Below, piece after piece: positions 16,579 through 25,309 of a stretch of 64,000 nt of DNA (position 1 is its first letter; each line of letters starts with the position of its first letter). The stretch covers positions 1-64,000 of the forward strand of contig JUHI01000010.1 in assembly GCA_000799755.1 (NCBI GenBank). The letters run 5' to 3'. The notes beneath the pieces were generated by a model that had not been told where the DNA came from, ran no database searches, and saw only the letters and a list, made by a program, of their open reading frames with translations. Position numbers and translations under genes: made by a program. Source of the stretch: Martinezella tropici. GTDB lineage: Bacteria > Pseudomonadota > Alphaproteobacteria > Rhizobiales > Rhizobiaceae.

Positions 16579-17190
16579 TCACGTTGCGAGCCGCCCGGCC
16601 GCGACGAGCAAGAGGCCGCCGGCGATGCCCTCGACCCATCTGCGGCGGCGATCGGTGAAATTGCCATGGGAGCCCAGGGTCGCGATGGCGAGGCTGAGCA
16701 AGGCGTAGACGATGCCGCAAAGACTGATGAAGACGGCCGAGAGCAAGGAGGCCTGAGCCATGATGCTTCCATCATGGCTCATGAACTGCGGCAGGATGGC
16801 GAAATAGATCATCATGCCCTTGGGATTGAGGACAGCCGTCAGGAAGCCATGACGAAACCTATTGGTTGCAGCGCTTGACGATATGGGCATCACGCCGCTC
16901 CCTTTCAGGGAGGATGCGATGAGCCGAAAGGCGAGGTAGCTCAGATAGGCGATGCCAAGCCATCGCAGCGCCGCAAACAGGAGAGGCGAGGCCGCGATGA
17001 TGGCAGCCAGGCCGAGCGCCGCCATCGTCGAATGCACGACATAGCCAACGCAGATCCCCACAGTCGAGCGCAGACCGGCGGCAGCACCGCCCGATATCGC
17101 CTGCGATGCCACGAACAGCATATCGGGGCCGGGGGTGCAGATCAGCGGCAGCACGGTGGCTGAGAAGAGAAGAAGATTGGTGTTTTCCAT
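16579..17190 (-). CDS. LysE/RhtB-family amino-acid exporter
   Basis: 203 residues from ATG 17190, the start that gives a proper first membrane helix; the frame upstream of it is not hydrophobic. The protein has about six transmembrane segments, the family motif CTPGPDMLFV near residue 18, and GICVGYVVHS in the second helix. It should export amino acids or related small molecules. It is divergent from an Lrp/AsnC-type regulator across a 104-base region that contains a clear dyad, the usual arrangement in which the regulator controls the exporter in response to its substrate. The exact substrate cannot be assigned. Confidence 0.85.
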   Translation of the reverse strand: MENTNLLLFSATVLPLICTPGPDMLFVASQAISGGAAAGLRSTVGICVGYVVHSTMAALGLAAIIAASPLLFAALRWLGIAYLSYLAFRLIASSLKGSGVMPISSSAATNRFRHGFLTAVLNPKGMMIYFAILPQFMSHDGSIMAQASLLSAVFISLCGIVYALLSLAIATLGSHGNFTDRRRRWVEGIAGGLLLVAAGRLAT

Positions 17191-17232
17191 AGGGACAAGC
17201 CTAGTGCCCCTGTGATGCAATCGGCTTGCGAA

Positions 17233-17262
17233 GATGCCAATTTCTGGCAGATTATTGGCATC
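17233..17262. promoter_or_regulatory. Operator dyad between lysE-type and lrp-type genes
   Basis: GATGCCAAT (17233-17241) and its perfect reverse complement ATTGGCATC (17254-17262) are separated by 12 bases, in the middle of the divergent promoter region. AATGCCAAT appears again at the regulator start. This is a likely binding site of the adjacent Lrp/AsnC protein. Confidence 0.6.
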
Positions 17263-17294
17263 AGAATTCAAGATACGAAATTTATCGGTAGAGA

Positions 17295-17762
17295 ATGCCA
17301 ATGCGGCTGGATGATATCGACAAGCGTATCCTGCGCGCGCTGCAGCGCGACGGGCGCATGCAGAATGTGGAACTGGCCAGGGAGGTGGGGCTATCGCCAT
17401 CGCCATGTCTGCGGCGTGTGAAGCTGCTGGAGGATGCAGGCATCATCGATCGTTATGTGGCCGTGGTGAGCCCGGTCAAGGCGGGCCTGCCGCTCTCGAT
17501 GTTTGCGCGTGTCTGGCTGACGGCGCAGGATGCGGAAACGATCGACCATTTCATCGCGGCAATGAAGAAACTGCCTGAGGTGATGGAATGCTACATCATG
17601 CTCGGGGAGAGTGACGCGCTGCTGCGTGTCGCCGTCTCTGATCTCGATGATTACAGGCGGTTCCAGTCGACGCACCTGACGAAGGTCAACGGCATTCAGA
17701 ACGTCAAGACCGACGTGCCGAGCCAGATCGTCAAGCAGACCTATGCATTGCCGCTGCGCTGA
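17295..17762 (+). CDS. Lrp/AsnC-family transcriptional regulator
   Basis: 155 residues (ATG 17295; ATG 17301 is equally possible). Residues 5-55 form the AsnC helix-turn-helix (LDDIDKRILRALQRDGRMQN, then ELAREVGLSPSPCLRRVKLL). The rest is the RAM/AsnC ligand-binding domain, with VMECYIMLGESDALLRV holding the usual ligand-pocket region. It probably binds an amino acid and regulates the divergent LysE-type exporter through the dyad between them. Confidence 0.88.
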   Translation: MPMRLDDIDKRILRALQRDGRMQNVELAREVGLSPSPCLRRVKLLEDAGIIDRYVAVVSPVKAGLPLSMFARVWLTAQDAETIDHFIAAMKKLPEVMECYIMLGESDALLRVAVSDLDDYRRFQSTHLTKVNGIQNVKTDVPSQIVKQTYALPLR

Positions 17763-17791
17763 GCGGCCGCGTTTGGAGAATGGCGCTCAAT

Positions 17792-17823
17792 AAAAAACCC
17801 GCCGGTGCGATGCAGCGGCGGGT
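17792..17823 (-). terminator. Terminator of the aap operon
   Basis: On the minus strand ACCCGCCG and CGGCGGGT form an 8-bp stem with an 11-base loop, followed by six T residues. It lies 24 bases past the aapP stop. The T-run is on the aap side, but the stem may also serve the convergent lrp-type gene. Confidence 0.75.
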
Positions 17824-17846
17824 CGTTTGATTCTATCTCTGCCGGA

Positions 17847-18620
17847 TCAGTGCAGGATCTGGCTGAGGAAGAGCTTGGTGCGCTCATGCTGCGGATTGTC
17901 GAAGAATTCCTTCGGCGAATTCTGTTCGACGATCTGGCCCTGGTCCATGAAGATGACGCGGTTGGCGACCTGGCGAGCAAAACCCATTTCGTGGGTCACG
18001 CACAGCATGGTCATGCCTTCTTCGGCCAGGCCGACCATGGTGTCGAGCACTTCCTTGATCATTTCCGGGTCGAGCGCGGACGTCGGCTCGTCGAACAGCA
18101 TGATCTTCGGGTTCATGCAGAGCGAGCGGGCGATCGCCACGCGCTGCTGCTGACCGCCGGAAAGCTGACCGGGATATTTCTTCGCCTGCTCGGGAATCTT
18201 GACGCGGGTAAGGAAGTGCATGGCGATCTCTTCCGCCTGCTTCTTCGGCATCTTGCGCACCCAGATCGGCGCCAGCGTGCAATTTTCGAGAATGGTCAGG
18301 TGCGGGAAGAGGTTGAAGTGCTGGAACACCATGCCGACTTCGCGGCGCACTTCATCGATCTTCTTCAGGTCGTTCGTCAGCTCGACGCCATCGACGATGA
18401 TCTGGCCCTTCTGGTGCTCTTCCAGGCGGTTGATGCAGCGGATCATCGTCGATTTGCCCGAACCGGACGGGCCGGCAATGACGATGCGCTCGCCGCGCAT
18501 GACCTTGAGGTTGATGTCGCGCAGCACGTGGAAATCACCGTACCACTTGTTCATGTTGATCATGTCGACCGCGACCTCCGTCTCGGAGACGGTCATTTTT
18601 CTCGATTGGGCTTCAGCCAT
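17847..18620 (-). CDS. aapP: General L-amino-acid ABC transporter, ATP-binding protein
   Basis: 257 residues. Walker A GPSGSGKST (50-58), signature LSGGQ (153-157) and Walker B IMLFDE (173-178) are intact. The close resemblance to rhizobial AapP, and its position last in an aapJQMP-ordered operon, identify the gene. It energises uptake of a broad range of L-amino acids at the inner membrane. In Rhizobium leguminosarum the Aap system also takes part in amino-acid cycling in bacteroids (established for that species). It starts 18 bases after the aapM stop. Confidence 0.95.
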   Translation of the reverse strand: MAEAQSRKMTVSETEVAVDMINMNKWYGDFHVLRDINLKVMRGERIVIAGPSGSGKSTMIRCINRLEEHQKGQIIVDGVELTNDLKKIDEVRREVGMVFQHFNLFPHLTILENCTLAPIWVRKMPKKQAEEIAMHFLTRVKIPEQAKKYPGQLSGGQQQRVAIARSLCMNPKIMLFDEPTSALDPEMIKEVLDTMVGLAEEGMTMLCVTHEMGFARQVANRVIFMDQGQIVEQNSPKEFFDNPQHERTKLFLSQILH

Positions 18621-18638
18621 TTTATATTTCCCTCAATT

Positions 18639-19793
18639 TTATCGCTTGTGGCCGGTGTCCAGATGGCGTTCCACGAAACCTGAATAGCGCGACATGCCAA
18701 AGCAGAACAGCCAAAAAACGAAGCCCGCGAAAACAAGACCCGTTATGGGGGTCACCGCGCTCGCCCAGGTCGCATCCGAAAAGTTCTGGCGGACGATGCC
18801 GAGCAGGTCGAACATGCCGATGATCGCCACGAGAGACGTGTCCTTGAACATGCCGATATAGGTGTTGACGATGCCCGGAATGACCAGCTTGATCGCCTGC
18901 GGCAGAATGATCAGCCGCATCTTCTGCCAGTAGCCGAGGCCGAGCGAGTCCGCACCCTCGAACTGGCCCTTGGGTATGGCCTGCAGACCGCCGCGAATGA
19001 CTTCGGCCATATAGGCCGAGGTGAAGATCGCGACGCCGACGACGGCGCGCAGCAGCTTATCCACCGTCCAGCCCTGCGGCATGAACAACGGCAGCATGTA
19101 GCTCGCCATGAACAGCACCGTGATCAGCGGCACGCCGCGGATGATTTCAATGAACGCCACGCACAGCATCCGCACGACTGGCATCCTGGAGCGACGGCCG
19201 AGCGCGAGCAGAATGCCGAACGGGAAGGAGACCGCGATCGCAACGAACGCAATCACCAGCGTTACGAGCAGGCCACCCCATCTTTCCGTTTCGACGGTCT
19301 CAAGGCCGAAGCCGCCGTGGAGCAGGAAGAACGAAACAACCGGCAGCACGAAGAACGCCAGGATAGCGTTCAATCCCTTCCTTGGAATGGACGGTATCAG
19401 CAACGGGGCGAAGCTGACGATCATCAAGATGCAGACGAGTATCGGGCGCCAGCGCTCGTCCGGCGGATAGAGGCCAAACATGAAGATGGTGAATTTCGCA
19501 CGGATGAAGGCCCAGCAGGCGGCGTTCCAGCCGTCCGGCTGCGTTCCACCCTGAACCGTGGTGGCGCAGAAGGTGCGGTCGGTTCCGCTCCAGACGGCGT
19601 TTATGAACAACCAGTCGACCAAGTGCGGGATCGCCCAGGCAAGGAAGGAGACCGCGAGCAAGGTGAGGACGATGTCCTTCGGCGTGGCAAACAGGTTCTT
19701 TTTCAACCAGTGCCACGCGCCTTTTTCACCGGCGGGTGCCGGCTGCGCCACGAGAAGCGTCTTGCTGACGAAGTGTTGATCTACGCTCGACAT
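18639..19793 (-). CDS. aapM: General L-amino-acid ABC transporter, permease AapM
   Basis: 384 residues, polytopic inner-membrane permease of the His/Glu/Gln family. A long N-terminal region with helices and a periplasmic loop precedes the conserved permease core, and EVIRGGLQAIPKGQFEGADS marks the coupling loop that contacts AapP. It starts one base after the aapQ stop. With AapQ it forms the heterodimeric channel for amino acids delivered by AapJ. Confidence 0.95.
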   Translation of the reverse strand: MSSVDQHFVSKTLLVAQPAPAGEKGAWHWLKKNLFATPKDIVLTLLAVSFLAWAIPHLVDWLFINAVWSGTDRTFCATTVQGGTQPDGWNAACWAFIRAKFTIFMFGLYPPDERWRPILVCILMIVSFAPLLIPSIPRKGLNAILAFFVLPVVSFFLLHGGFGLETVETERWGGLLVTLVIAFVAIAVSFPFGILLALGRRSRMPVVRMLCVAFIEIIRGVPLITVLFMASYMLPLFMPQGWTVDKLLRAVVGVAIFTSAYMAEVIRGGLQAIPKGQFEGADSLGLGYWQKMRLIILPQAIKLVIPGIVNTYIGMFKDTSLVAIIGMFDLLGIVRQNFSDATWASAVTPITGLVFAGFVFWLFCFGMSRYSGFVERHLDTGHKR

Positions 19794-19794
19794 C

Positions 19795-20988
19795 TTATCT
19801 CTCCACCAGGGCCATCTTGGCGTTGAACCAGTTCATGAACAGCGATGTGACGATGCTCAGGATCAGATAGATGACCATCCAGATGATGACGACTTCGACG
19901 GCTCGTCCGGACTGGTTGAGGATCACGCCGCCGACTGCGACGATATCGGCATAGCCGATAGCGATGGCGAGAGACGAGTTCTTGATCAGGTTGAGATATT
20001 GGCTCGTCAGCGGCGGGATGATGATGCGCATTGCCTGCGGTATGACGATCAGCCGGTTGATGGCCGACGACCGCAGGCCCAGCGCTCCGGCTGCTTCCGA
20101 CTGCCCCTTCGGCACGCCGCGGATGCCAGCGCGGACGATTTCGGCAATATAGGATGCGGTATAAAGGGAAAGCGCAAGCAGAAGCGCCAGGAACTCCGGT
20201 CCTATGACCGTGCCGCCCGTCAGGTTGAATTTCCCGGCAACAGGATAATCGAAGGAAAGTGGCATGCCCGTTACCAGGAAGACCAGCAACGGCAGGCCGA
20301 TCAATATGCCGACCGAGACCCAGATGGTATGGAATTGCTGGCCGGTTGCCGTCTGACGCCTGTGGGCCCAACGCGCCACGAAAAATACGGCGACTATGGC
20401 GATGAGGAAGGCAACGCCAACCGCCCACATGCCCGCACCGAAGATCGGGCTAGGGAAGGCGAGGCCGCGATTGCTGAGATAGCTGGAGAATGGCAGGTGC
20501 ACGGCATCGCGCGCCTGCGGCAGCAGCACCAGAACGCCGCTGTACCAGAAGAAGATGACCAGCAGCGGCGGGATATTGCGGAAGATCTCGACATAGGCCT
20601 GGGAAAGCTTCGCAATAAGCCAATTATGCGAAAGCCTGCCGATGCCGATCATGAAGCCGACGATCGTTGCCGCGACGATGCCTACCAGCGAAATCAGCAG
20701 CGTGTTGAGCAAGCCGACGAGAAGGGCGGTGGCGTTGGTCGAATCGCTGGAATAGGGAATCAGCGCTTGCCCCAGATTGAAGCCGGCGCGTCCTTCGAGA
20801 AAACCAAAGCCGAAGGAACGATTCAAAGCGCGCAGGTTGTCGACCGTGTTTGTGACGACGAACCAGCAGAGCCCTGCCAGGATGATAATGGTAAGCGCTT
20901 GATAGAAGGCACCCCGAACTTTGGGGTCGTACAACGCCGCCGATAAGGCTGAGCGCTCGCCTTCGGGCGAGTTTGCAGTAATTGCCAT
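19795..20988 (-). CDS. aapQ: General L-amino-acid ABC transporter, permease AapQ
   Basis: 397 residues with about eight membrane segments. The coupling motif EIVRAGIRGVPKGQSEAAGA is present near residue 290. It pairs with AapM. A strong stem-loop lies between aapJ and aapQ (21036-21061), so the permease genes are probably expressed less than the binding protein, as is common for ABC importers. Confidence 0.95.
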   Translation of the reverse strand: MAITANSPEGERSALSAALYDPKVRGAFYQALTIIILAGLCWFVVTNTVDNLRALNRSFGFGFLEGRAGFNLGQALIPYSSDSTNATALLVGLLNTLLISLVGIVAATIVGFMIGIGRLSHNWLIAKLSQAYVEIFRNIPPLLVIFFWYSGVLVLLPQARDAVHLPFSSYLSNRGLAFPSPIFGAGMWAVGVAFLIAIVAVFFVARWAHRRQTATGQQFHTIWVSVGILIGLPLLVFLVTGMPLSFDYPVAGKFNLTGGTVIGPEFLALLLALSLYTASYIAEIVRAGIRGVPKGQSEAAGALGLRSSAINRLIVIPQAMRIIIPPLTSQYLNLIKNSSLAIAIGYADIVAVGGVILNQSGRAVEVVIIWMVIYLILSIVTSLFMNWFNAKMALVER

Positions 20989-21035
20989 ATAGAGTTTTTC
21001 CCCAGTGTGCCTGTTTCAGGCTTGTTTTCTTGAGG

Positions 21036-21061
21036 AGAGAGAGGCGGAGCCGCCTCTCTCT
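21036..21061 (-). other. Intergenic stem-loop between aapJ and aapQ
   Basis: AGAGAGAGGCG and CGCCTCTCTCT form an 11-bp perfect stem with a 4-base loop. There is only a short T-run on the minus strand, so partial termination or protection of the upstream aapJ mRNA from 3' decay is more likely than full termination. Confidence 0.6.
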
Positions 21062-21082
21062 TTTAGTTAGGCGCTTTGCGGC

Positions 21083-22108
21083 TTAGCGAACCGGAGGCGC
21101 GTACTGGATGCCGCCCTTGTTCCACAGGGCATTGAGGCCGCGGGCGATCTTCAGCGGGCTGCCTGCGCCGATGTTGCGGTCGAAGACTTCGCCGTAGTTG
21201 CCGACGCCCTTGATGATGTTGTAGGCCCAGTCATTGGTGAGGCCGAGGTCGGTGCCGATCGTCGAACCCTGCTCGGCGCCGAGGAAGCGCTTGATGTCCG
21301 GGTTCGCCGAGTTCTTCATCTCGTCGACGTTCTTCTGCGTGATGCCGAATTCTTCGGCATTGACCATCGCGTAAGCCGTCCAGCTGACGATATTGAACCA
21401 CTGGTCGTCGCCCTGGCGAACGGCCGGGCCGAGCGGCTCCTTGGAGATGATTTCGGGCAGAACGACGTTGTCGTCCGGGTTTTTCAGCGTCAGGCGCAGC
21501 GCATAGAGGCCAGACTGGTCTGTCGTGTAGACGTCGCAACGGCCGGAATCATAGGCGGTGTTGACTTCCTCGAGCTTGTCGAAAACAACCGGATTGTACT
21601 GCAGGTTGTTGGTCTTGAAATAGTCGGCGAGGTTCAGTTCGGTCGTCGTGCCGGACTGGACGCAGATGGCGGCACCCGACAATTCAAGTGCCGACTTCAC
21701 GTTCAGTTCCTTGCGGACCATGAAGCCCTGGCCGTCATAATAGGTGACGGGGCGGAACTTGAGGCCAAGCGCCGTGTCGCGGTTAATGGTCCAGGTGGTA
21801 TTACGGGAAAGCACGTCGATTTCGCCCGACTGCAGCGCGGTGAAGCGGTCCTTGGCGCTGAGAGGCGTATATTTCACCTTGGTGGGATCGCCGAATACGG
21901 CGGAAGCGACGGCCTTGCAGAAGTCGATGTCGAAACCGGCCCAGTTACCGGAGGCGTCTGGCTGCGCGAAGCCGAGAAGGCCTGTATTCACGCCGCATTG
22001 AACGAAGCCCTTGGCCTTTACGTCGCTTAGCGTCGACGCGGAAGCGCCGGACGCGGTGTAAGCCAATGCCGCGGCTCCGAGAAATACGGAGAGAGCAAAC
22101 TTTTTCAT
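21083..22108 (-). CDS. aapJ: General L-amino-acid ABC transporter, periplasmic binding protein
   Basis: 341 residues with a Sec signal peptide (MKKFALSVFLGAAALAYTAS, cleaved near ASA). The mature part is a solute-binding protein of the amino-acid type: FVQCGVNTGLLGFAQ opens the first lobe and GFDIDFCKAVASAVFGDP follows. It is first in the aapJQMP operon with AGGTAGGGAA as ribosome site. It captures L-amino acids in the periplasm for AapQMP. Confidence 0.95.
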   Translation of the reverse strand: MKKFALSVFLGAAALAYTASGASASTLSDVKAKGFVQCGVNTGLLGFAQPDASGNWAGFDIDFCKAVASAVFGDPTKVKYTPLSAKDRFTALQSGEIDVLSRNTTWTINRDTALGLKFRPVTYYDGQGFMVRKELNVKSALELSGAAICVQSGTTTELNLADYFKTNNLQYNPVVFDKLEEVNTAYDSGRCDVYTTDQSGLYALRLTLKNPDDNVVLPEIISKEPLGPAVRQGDDQWFNIVSWTAYAMVNAEEFGITQKNVDEMKNSANPDIKRFLGAEQGSTIGTDLGLTNDWAYNIIKGVGNYGEVFDRNIGAGSPLKIARGLNALWNKGGIQYAPPVR

Positions 22109-22479
22109 TTTCCCTACCTTTGTCTATTTGTTTTATAGTTAAAGTGTATCGCTCCTGAAGCGGGTTCCCCGAGAACCGCGTTTCCTCACTCTCCTGGTGC
22201 GAGTGGTCCTATCACAGTCGTAAATGTATTGGCGGTCAAGACATTGGCCCCACTATTGCGGATTTATTCGGCATTTTCGCTATTTGCGGTCGAAAAATGG
22301 GCGTTTGGCGCCAAAATGGGCGGCATTCTGCCGAAAAACTGCTCGAAATTGGAGTTTTTTCGCGAGTTTTGTTATTTTAGCCTTCGAATAATATGAGACA
22401 CGCAAGGGGCCGGGGTTGACCTCACTGGACTTGGCGGCCACAAATCCAGCTTCCTACAGCGCCAAAGGCATATCCGGAC
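22109..22479. promoter_or_regulatory. Divergent promoter region aapJ / metC
   Basis: 371 bases without a gene. It must carry the aap promoter (minus) and the metC promoter (plus). A perfect 12-bp palindrome TTTGGCGCCAAA sits at 22304-22315, flanked by AT-rich sequence, and an imperfect dyad GCGGGTTC..GAACCGC lies near 22158-22180. No clear -35/-10 pair could be fixed. Confidence 0.45.
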
Positions 22480-23670
22480 ATGAAAGACAAAGACACACTC
22501 CTGCAGAACGCTGGCATCAATACGCGTTTGTCTCACATCGGCAATTCACCCTTCGATTTCCACGGCTTCGTCAATCCGCCCGTGGTGCATGCCTCGACGG
22601 TGCTTTTCCCCAATGCGCGCGTGATGGAAACCCACGACCAGAAATACACCTACGGCACGCGCGGAACGCCGACGACGGATGCGTTGTGTGAGGCGATGGA
22701 TGCGCTGGAGGGATCGGCCGGAACGGTTATCGTTCCCTCCGGCCTTGCTGCCGTCACTGTGCCATTTCTGGCTTTCCTGTCCGCTGGCGATCATGCGCTG
22801 GTCGTTGATTCGGTCTATGGTCCCACGCGCTTCTTCTGCGATACCATGCTGAAGCGCCTTGGTATCGAGGTCGATTATTACGATCCTTTGGTCGGTGCCG
22901 GCATCGAGCAACTGATCAAGCCGAACACCAAGCTCGTCCATACCGAAGCACCGGGTTCCAACACCTTCGAAATGCAGGATATTTCGGCGATCTCGGCTGC
23001 GGCGCACCGGCACGGCGCGGTCGTGACCATGGACAATACCTGGGCGACGCCGCTCTATTTCAAGCCGCTCGATCACGGCGTCGACGTCTCCATCCATGCG
23101 GTAACGAAGTATCCCGCCGGCCATTCCGATATTCTGATGGGAACGGTTTCCGCCAATGCGGCGCACTGGGGGCGGCTGCTGGATGCGCATGGCCAGCTCG
23201 GTATCTGCGGCGCACCTGACGATGCCTATCAGGTCCTGCGCGGCTTGCGCACGATGGGCGTGCGCCTGGAGCGCCACCAGGAGAGCGCACTTGCGATCGC
23301 CCGATGGCTTGAGGGCAGGGAGGAAGTCGCGCGCGTCCTGCATCCGGCTCTTCCGAGTTTTCCCGGTCACGAGCTGTGGAAGCGTGATTTCAAGGGGGCG
23401 AGCGGCATTTTCTCCTTCGTGCTTGCCGCCGATAGCCCCGAGAAGTTCAAGGTCAAGGCGCACGCCTTCCTCGACGCGCTGCGGATTTTTGGACTCGGCT
23501 ATTCTTGGGGCGGTTTCGAAAGCCTTGCGGTGCACGTCAACCTCAACGACCGCCGCGTCACCAAGGCCCCGACCGAGGGGCCGGTGATCCGTCTGCAGAT
23601 CGGCCTTGAGGATGTCGCCGATATCAAGGCAGATATCGAAAAGGGTTTTGCTGCCGTCAAGGCGGTTTAA
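22480..23670 (+). CDS. metC: Cystathionine beta-lyase (PLP-dependent)
   Basis: 396 residues of the Cys/Met-metabolism PLP family. Lys210 in SIHAVTKYPAGHSD is the pyridoxal-phosphate lysine; YTYGTRGTPTTDALCEAM and the SGLAAVT segment form the cofactor pocket. GYSWGGFESL near 345 is typical of the beta-lyase (MetC) branch. It splits cystathionine to homocysteine, pyruvate and ammonia in methionine synthesis. Cystathionine gamma-synthase or lyase activity is possible in this family but less likely. It has its own promoter, divergent from aapJ. Confidence 0.88.
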   Translation: MKDKDTLLQNAGINTRLSHIGNSPFDFHGFVNPPVVHASTVLFPNARVMETHDQKYTYGTRGTPTTDALCEAMDALEGSAGTVIVPSGLAAVTVPFLAFLSAGDHALVVDSVYGPTRFFCDTMLKRLGIEVDYYDPLVGAGIEQLIKPNTKLVHTEAPGSNTFEMQDISAISAAAHRHGAVVTMDNTWATPLYFKPLDHGVDVSIHAVTKYPAGHSDILMGTVSANAAHWGRLLDAHGQLGICGAPDDAYQVLRGLRTMGVRLERHQESALAIARWLEGREEVARVLHPALPSFPGHELWKRDFKGASGIFSFVLAADSPEKFKVKAHAFLDALRIFGLGYSWGGFESLAVHVNLNDRRVTKAPTEGPVIRLQIGLEDVADIKADIEKGFAAVKAV

Positions 23671-24834
23671 TCAGCCGATCGCGCGATACCCATAGATCCA
23701 GTCCATGTCCGCCGCGAGGCTTTGCGGCGGGCGAAGTGAAAGGACGAGATCGCGCGCCATACGGATCGGGCCGCGTGCGTGATAGGCGAATTGATTGAAG
23801 GCGGCGCGCTGTCGCAAGCGCGCGATACGCGGCGCCCGATGTTTCTCATAGAGCTCGAAGGCCTCGGCCGGCGAACGCGCGGAAAGCATGCCGGCAAGCT
23901 CGAAGGCGTCCTCGATGGCCATGGCGGCACCTTGCGCGGCGAACGGCATCATCGCATGCGCGGCGTCACCGATCAGGATCGTATCGCGGCCATTATGCCA
24001 TCGGCCGCCCTTCATCTCGTAGAGCGGCCAGAAGCTCGCCTGATCCTGGGCTTCGAGCATTTTCAGAATTGTATTATTCCAGCCGGAAAAGCCGCGCAGC
24101 ATCTGCTCGCGCTGTGCCTTGTTGCCCGCCGAGCCCCAATCGCGGCTGGCGCTGCTGCCGGAGACGATGGCGACGATATTAAAGGCTGCATTTTCGCGGA
24201 TGGGGTAGCAGACGAGATGGCTGGACGGGCCGAGAAATGCGGTGACACTTGCCTTGTCCAACAGAGCAGGGGCAGCCGCCTCCGGAACGGAAAAGCGCCA
24301 CGCGACATTGCCGGAGAAGAGCGGCGAGGGCGCGCCGGGCACCATTGCATGCGCCTTCGACCAAACGCCATCGGCACCGATGATCAGATCGAATTCCCTG
24401 CCGGCGATTTCTTCCAGCGCCTGCTTGCTTTTGAGGTCGATATGCCGCCCGAGATGCAGTTTGCAGAGCTCATTGGCGGTCACGGCATCGAGGAGCGCTT
24501 TCTGCAGTGTCGCGCGATGCGCGGTGCCGTAAGGCGATCCCCATCGTTCCCGGGCAAATTTTCCGCAGCGAACCGATGCGACAGGGCGCAGCGATGAGCC
24601 GGAGACGAGCCGGACTTCCTCTGGCTCCAGCCAGACCGACCGCAACCTGTCGAGCACGCCGAGCGCATCGAGAATGCGGGAGGCGTTCGGTGAAATCTGC
24701 AGACCGGCGCCGACTTCGGTCAGCACTTCGGCTTGCTCAAAAATGTCCGAGGCTATGCCATGCTTCGCCAGCGCCAGTGCTGCCGTCAATCCGGCTATTC
24801 CGGCGCCGATGATGGCAGCTGCTTTGATCGGCAT
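23671..24834 (-). CDS. FAD-dependent monooxygenase (salicylate-hydroxylase type)
   Basis: 387 residues. GAGIAGL (10-16) is the FAD-binding dinucleotide motif, IGADGVWS the DG motif near 153, and LIGDAAHAMMPFAAQGAAMA the second FAD motif near 290. These place it in the class A flavoprotein hydroxylases that use NAD(P)H to hydroxylate aromatic rings. The substrate is not evident. It is convergent with metC, with the stops adjacent (23670/23671), and has the zinc-finger gene behind it on the same strand with 28 bases between, so it may be co-transcribed with that gene. Confidence 0.82.
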   Translation of the reverse strand: MPIKAAAIIGAGIAGLTAALALAKHGIASDIFEQAEVLTEVGAGLQISPNASRILDALGVLDRLRSVWLEPEEVRLVSGSSLRPVASVRCGKFARERWGSPYGTAHRATLQKALLDAVTANELCKLHLGRHIDLKSKQALEEIAGREFDLIIGADGVWSKAHAMVPGAPSPLFSGNVAWRFSVPEAAAPALLDKASVTAFLGPSSHLVCYPIRENAAFNIVAIVSGSSASRDWGSAGNKAQREQMLRGFSGWNNTILKMLEAQDQASFWPLYEMKGGRWHNGRDTILIGDAAHAMMPFAAQGAAMAIEDAFELAGMLSARSPAEAFELYEKHRAPRIARLRQRAAFNQFAYHARGPIRMARDLVLSLRPPQSLAADMDWIYGYRAIG

Positions 24835-24862
24835 TTCTTTTGTCCGATCGGACTCTAAGGCG

Positions 24863-25108
24863 TCACGCCGCCTTGAAGTGGAAGACGCAGCCGGCCGGGT
24901 TGGTCTGGTCCGCTTTCAGCGAGGGATTATAGCGGTAAAGCGTGGAGCAGTAGGAACAGACCTTCTCGCTCTCGTCGCCGATGTCGATGAAGATGTGCGG
25001 ATGATCATAGGGAACCGAGGCGCCGGTGCACATGAATTCCTTCACGCCGATTTCGATGACGCGATGTCCGCCGTCGTTCTGGAAATGGGGAATATTGTGG
25101 CCGGCCAT
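24863..25108 (-). CDS. CHCC zinc-finger domain protein
   Basis: 81 residues from ATG 25108, set by GGAGAT 7 bases upstream; the frame is open much further up but that part is the shadow of the hydrolase gene. Zinc ligands are readable as CTGA (Cys27), HPHIF (His38) and CSYC (Cys51, Cys54), the zf-CHCC pattern of bacterial relatives of the mitochondrial complex I subunit NDUFS6. A role linked to respiratory complex I is suggested for the eukaryotic family; for this protein it is inference. Confidence 0.8.
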   Translation of the reverse strand: MAGHNIPHFQNDGGHRVIEIGVKEFMCTGASVPYDHPHIFIDIGDESEKVCSYCSTLYRYNPSLKADQTNPAGCVFHFKAA

Positions 25109-25309
25109 GATGATCTCCAAATGCGTCTTGCCTAAAGCGGCATGAATGTTGCGCCAGACTTGGTAGCCCCTCTTTATAATCCTTCTTCCCGATTGTGTAG
25201 TGCGAAAGTCCGGCTCGATGCAGAGATTTTCGCAAGCGCAGGGTTCATTTGATATCGCCGATAAAATATGGTCCGGCACCAACACGACCCAGATTGCAAA
25301 GACGACGCC

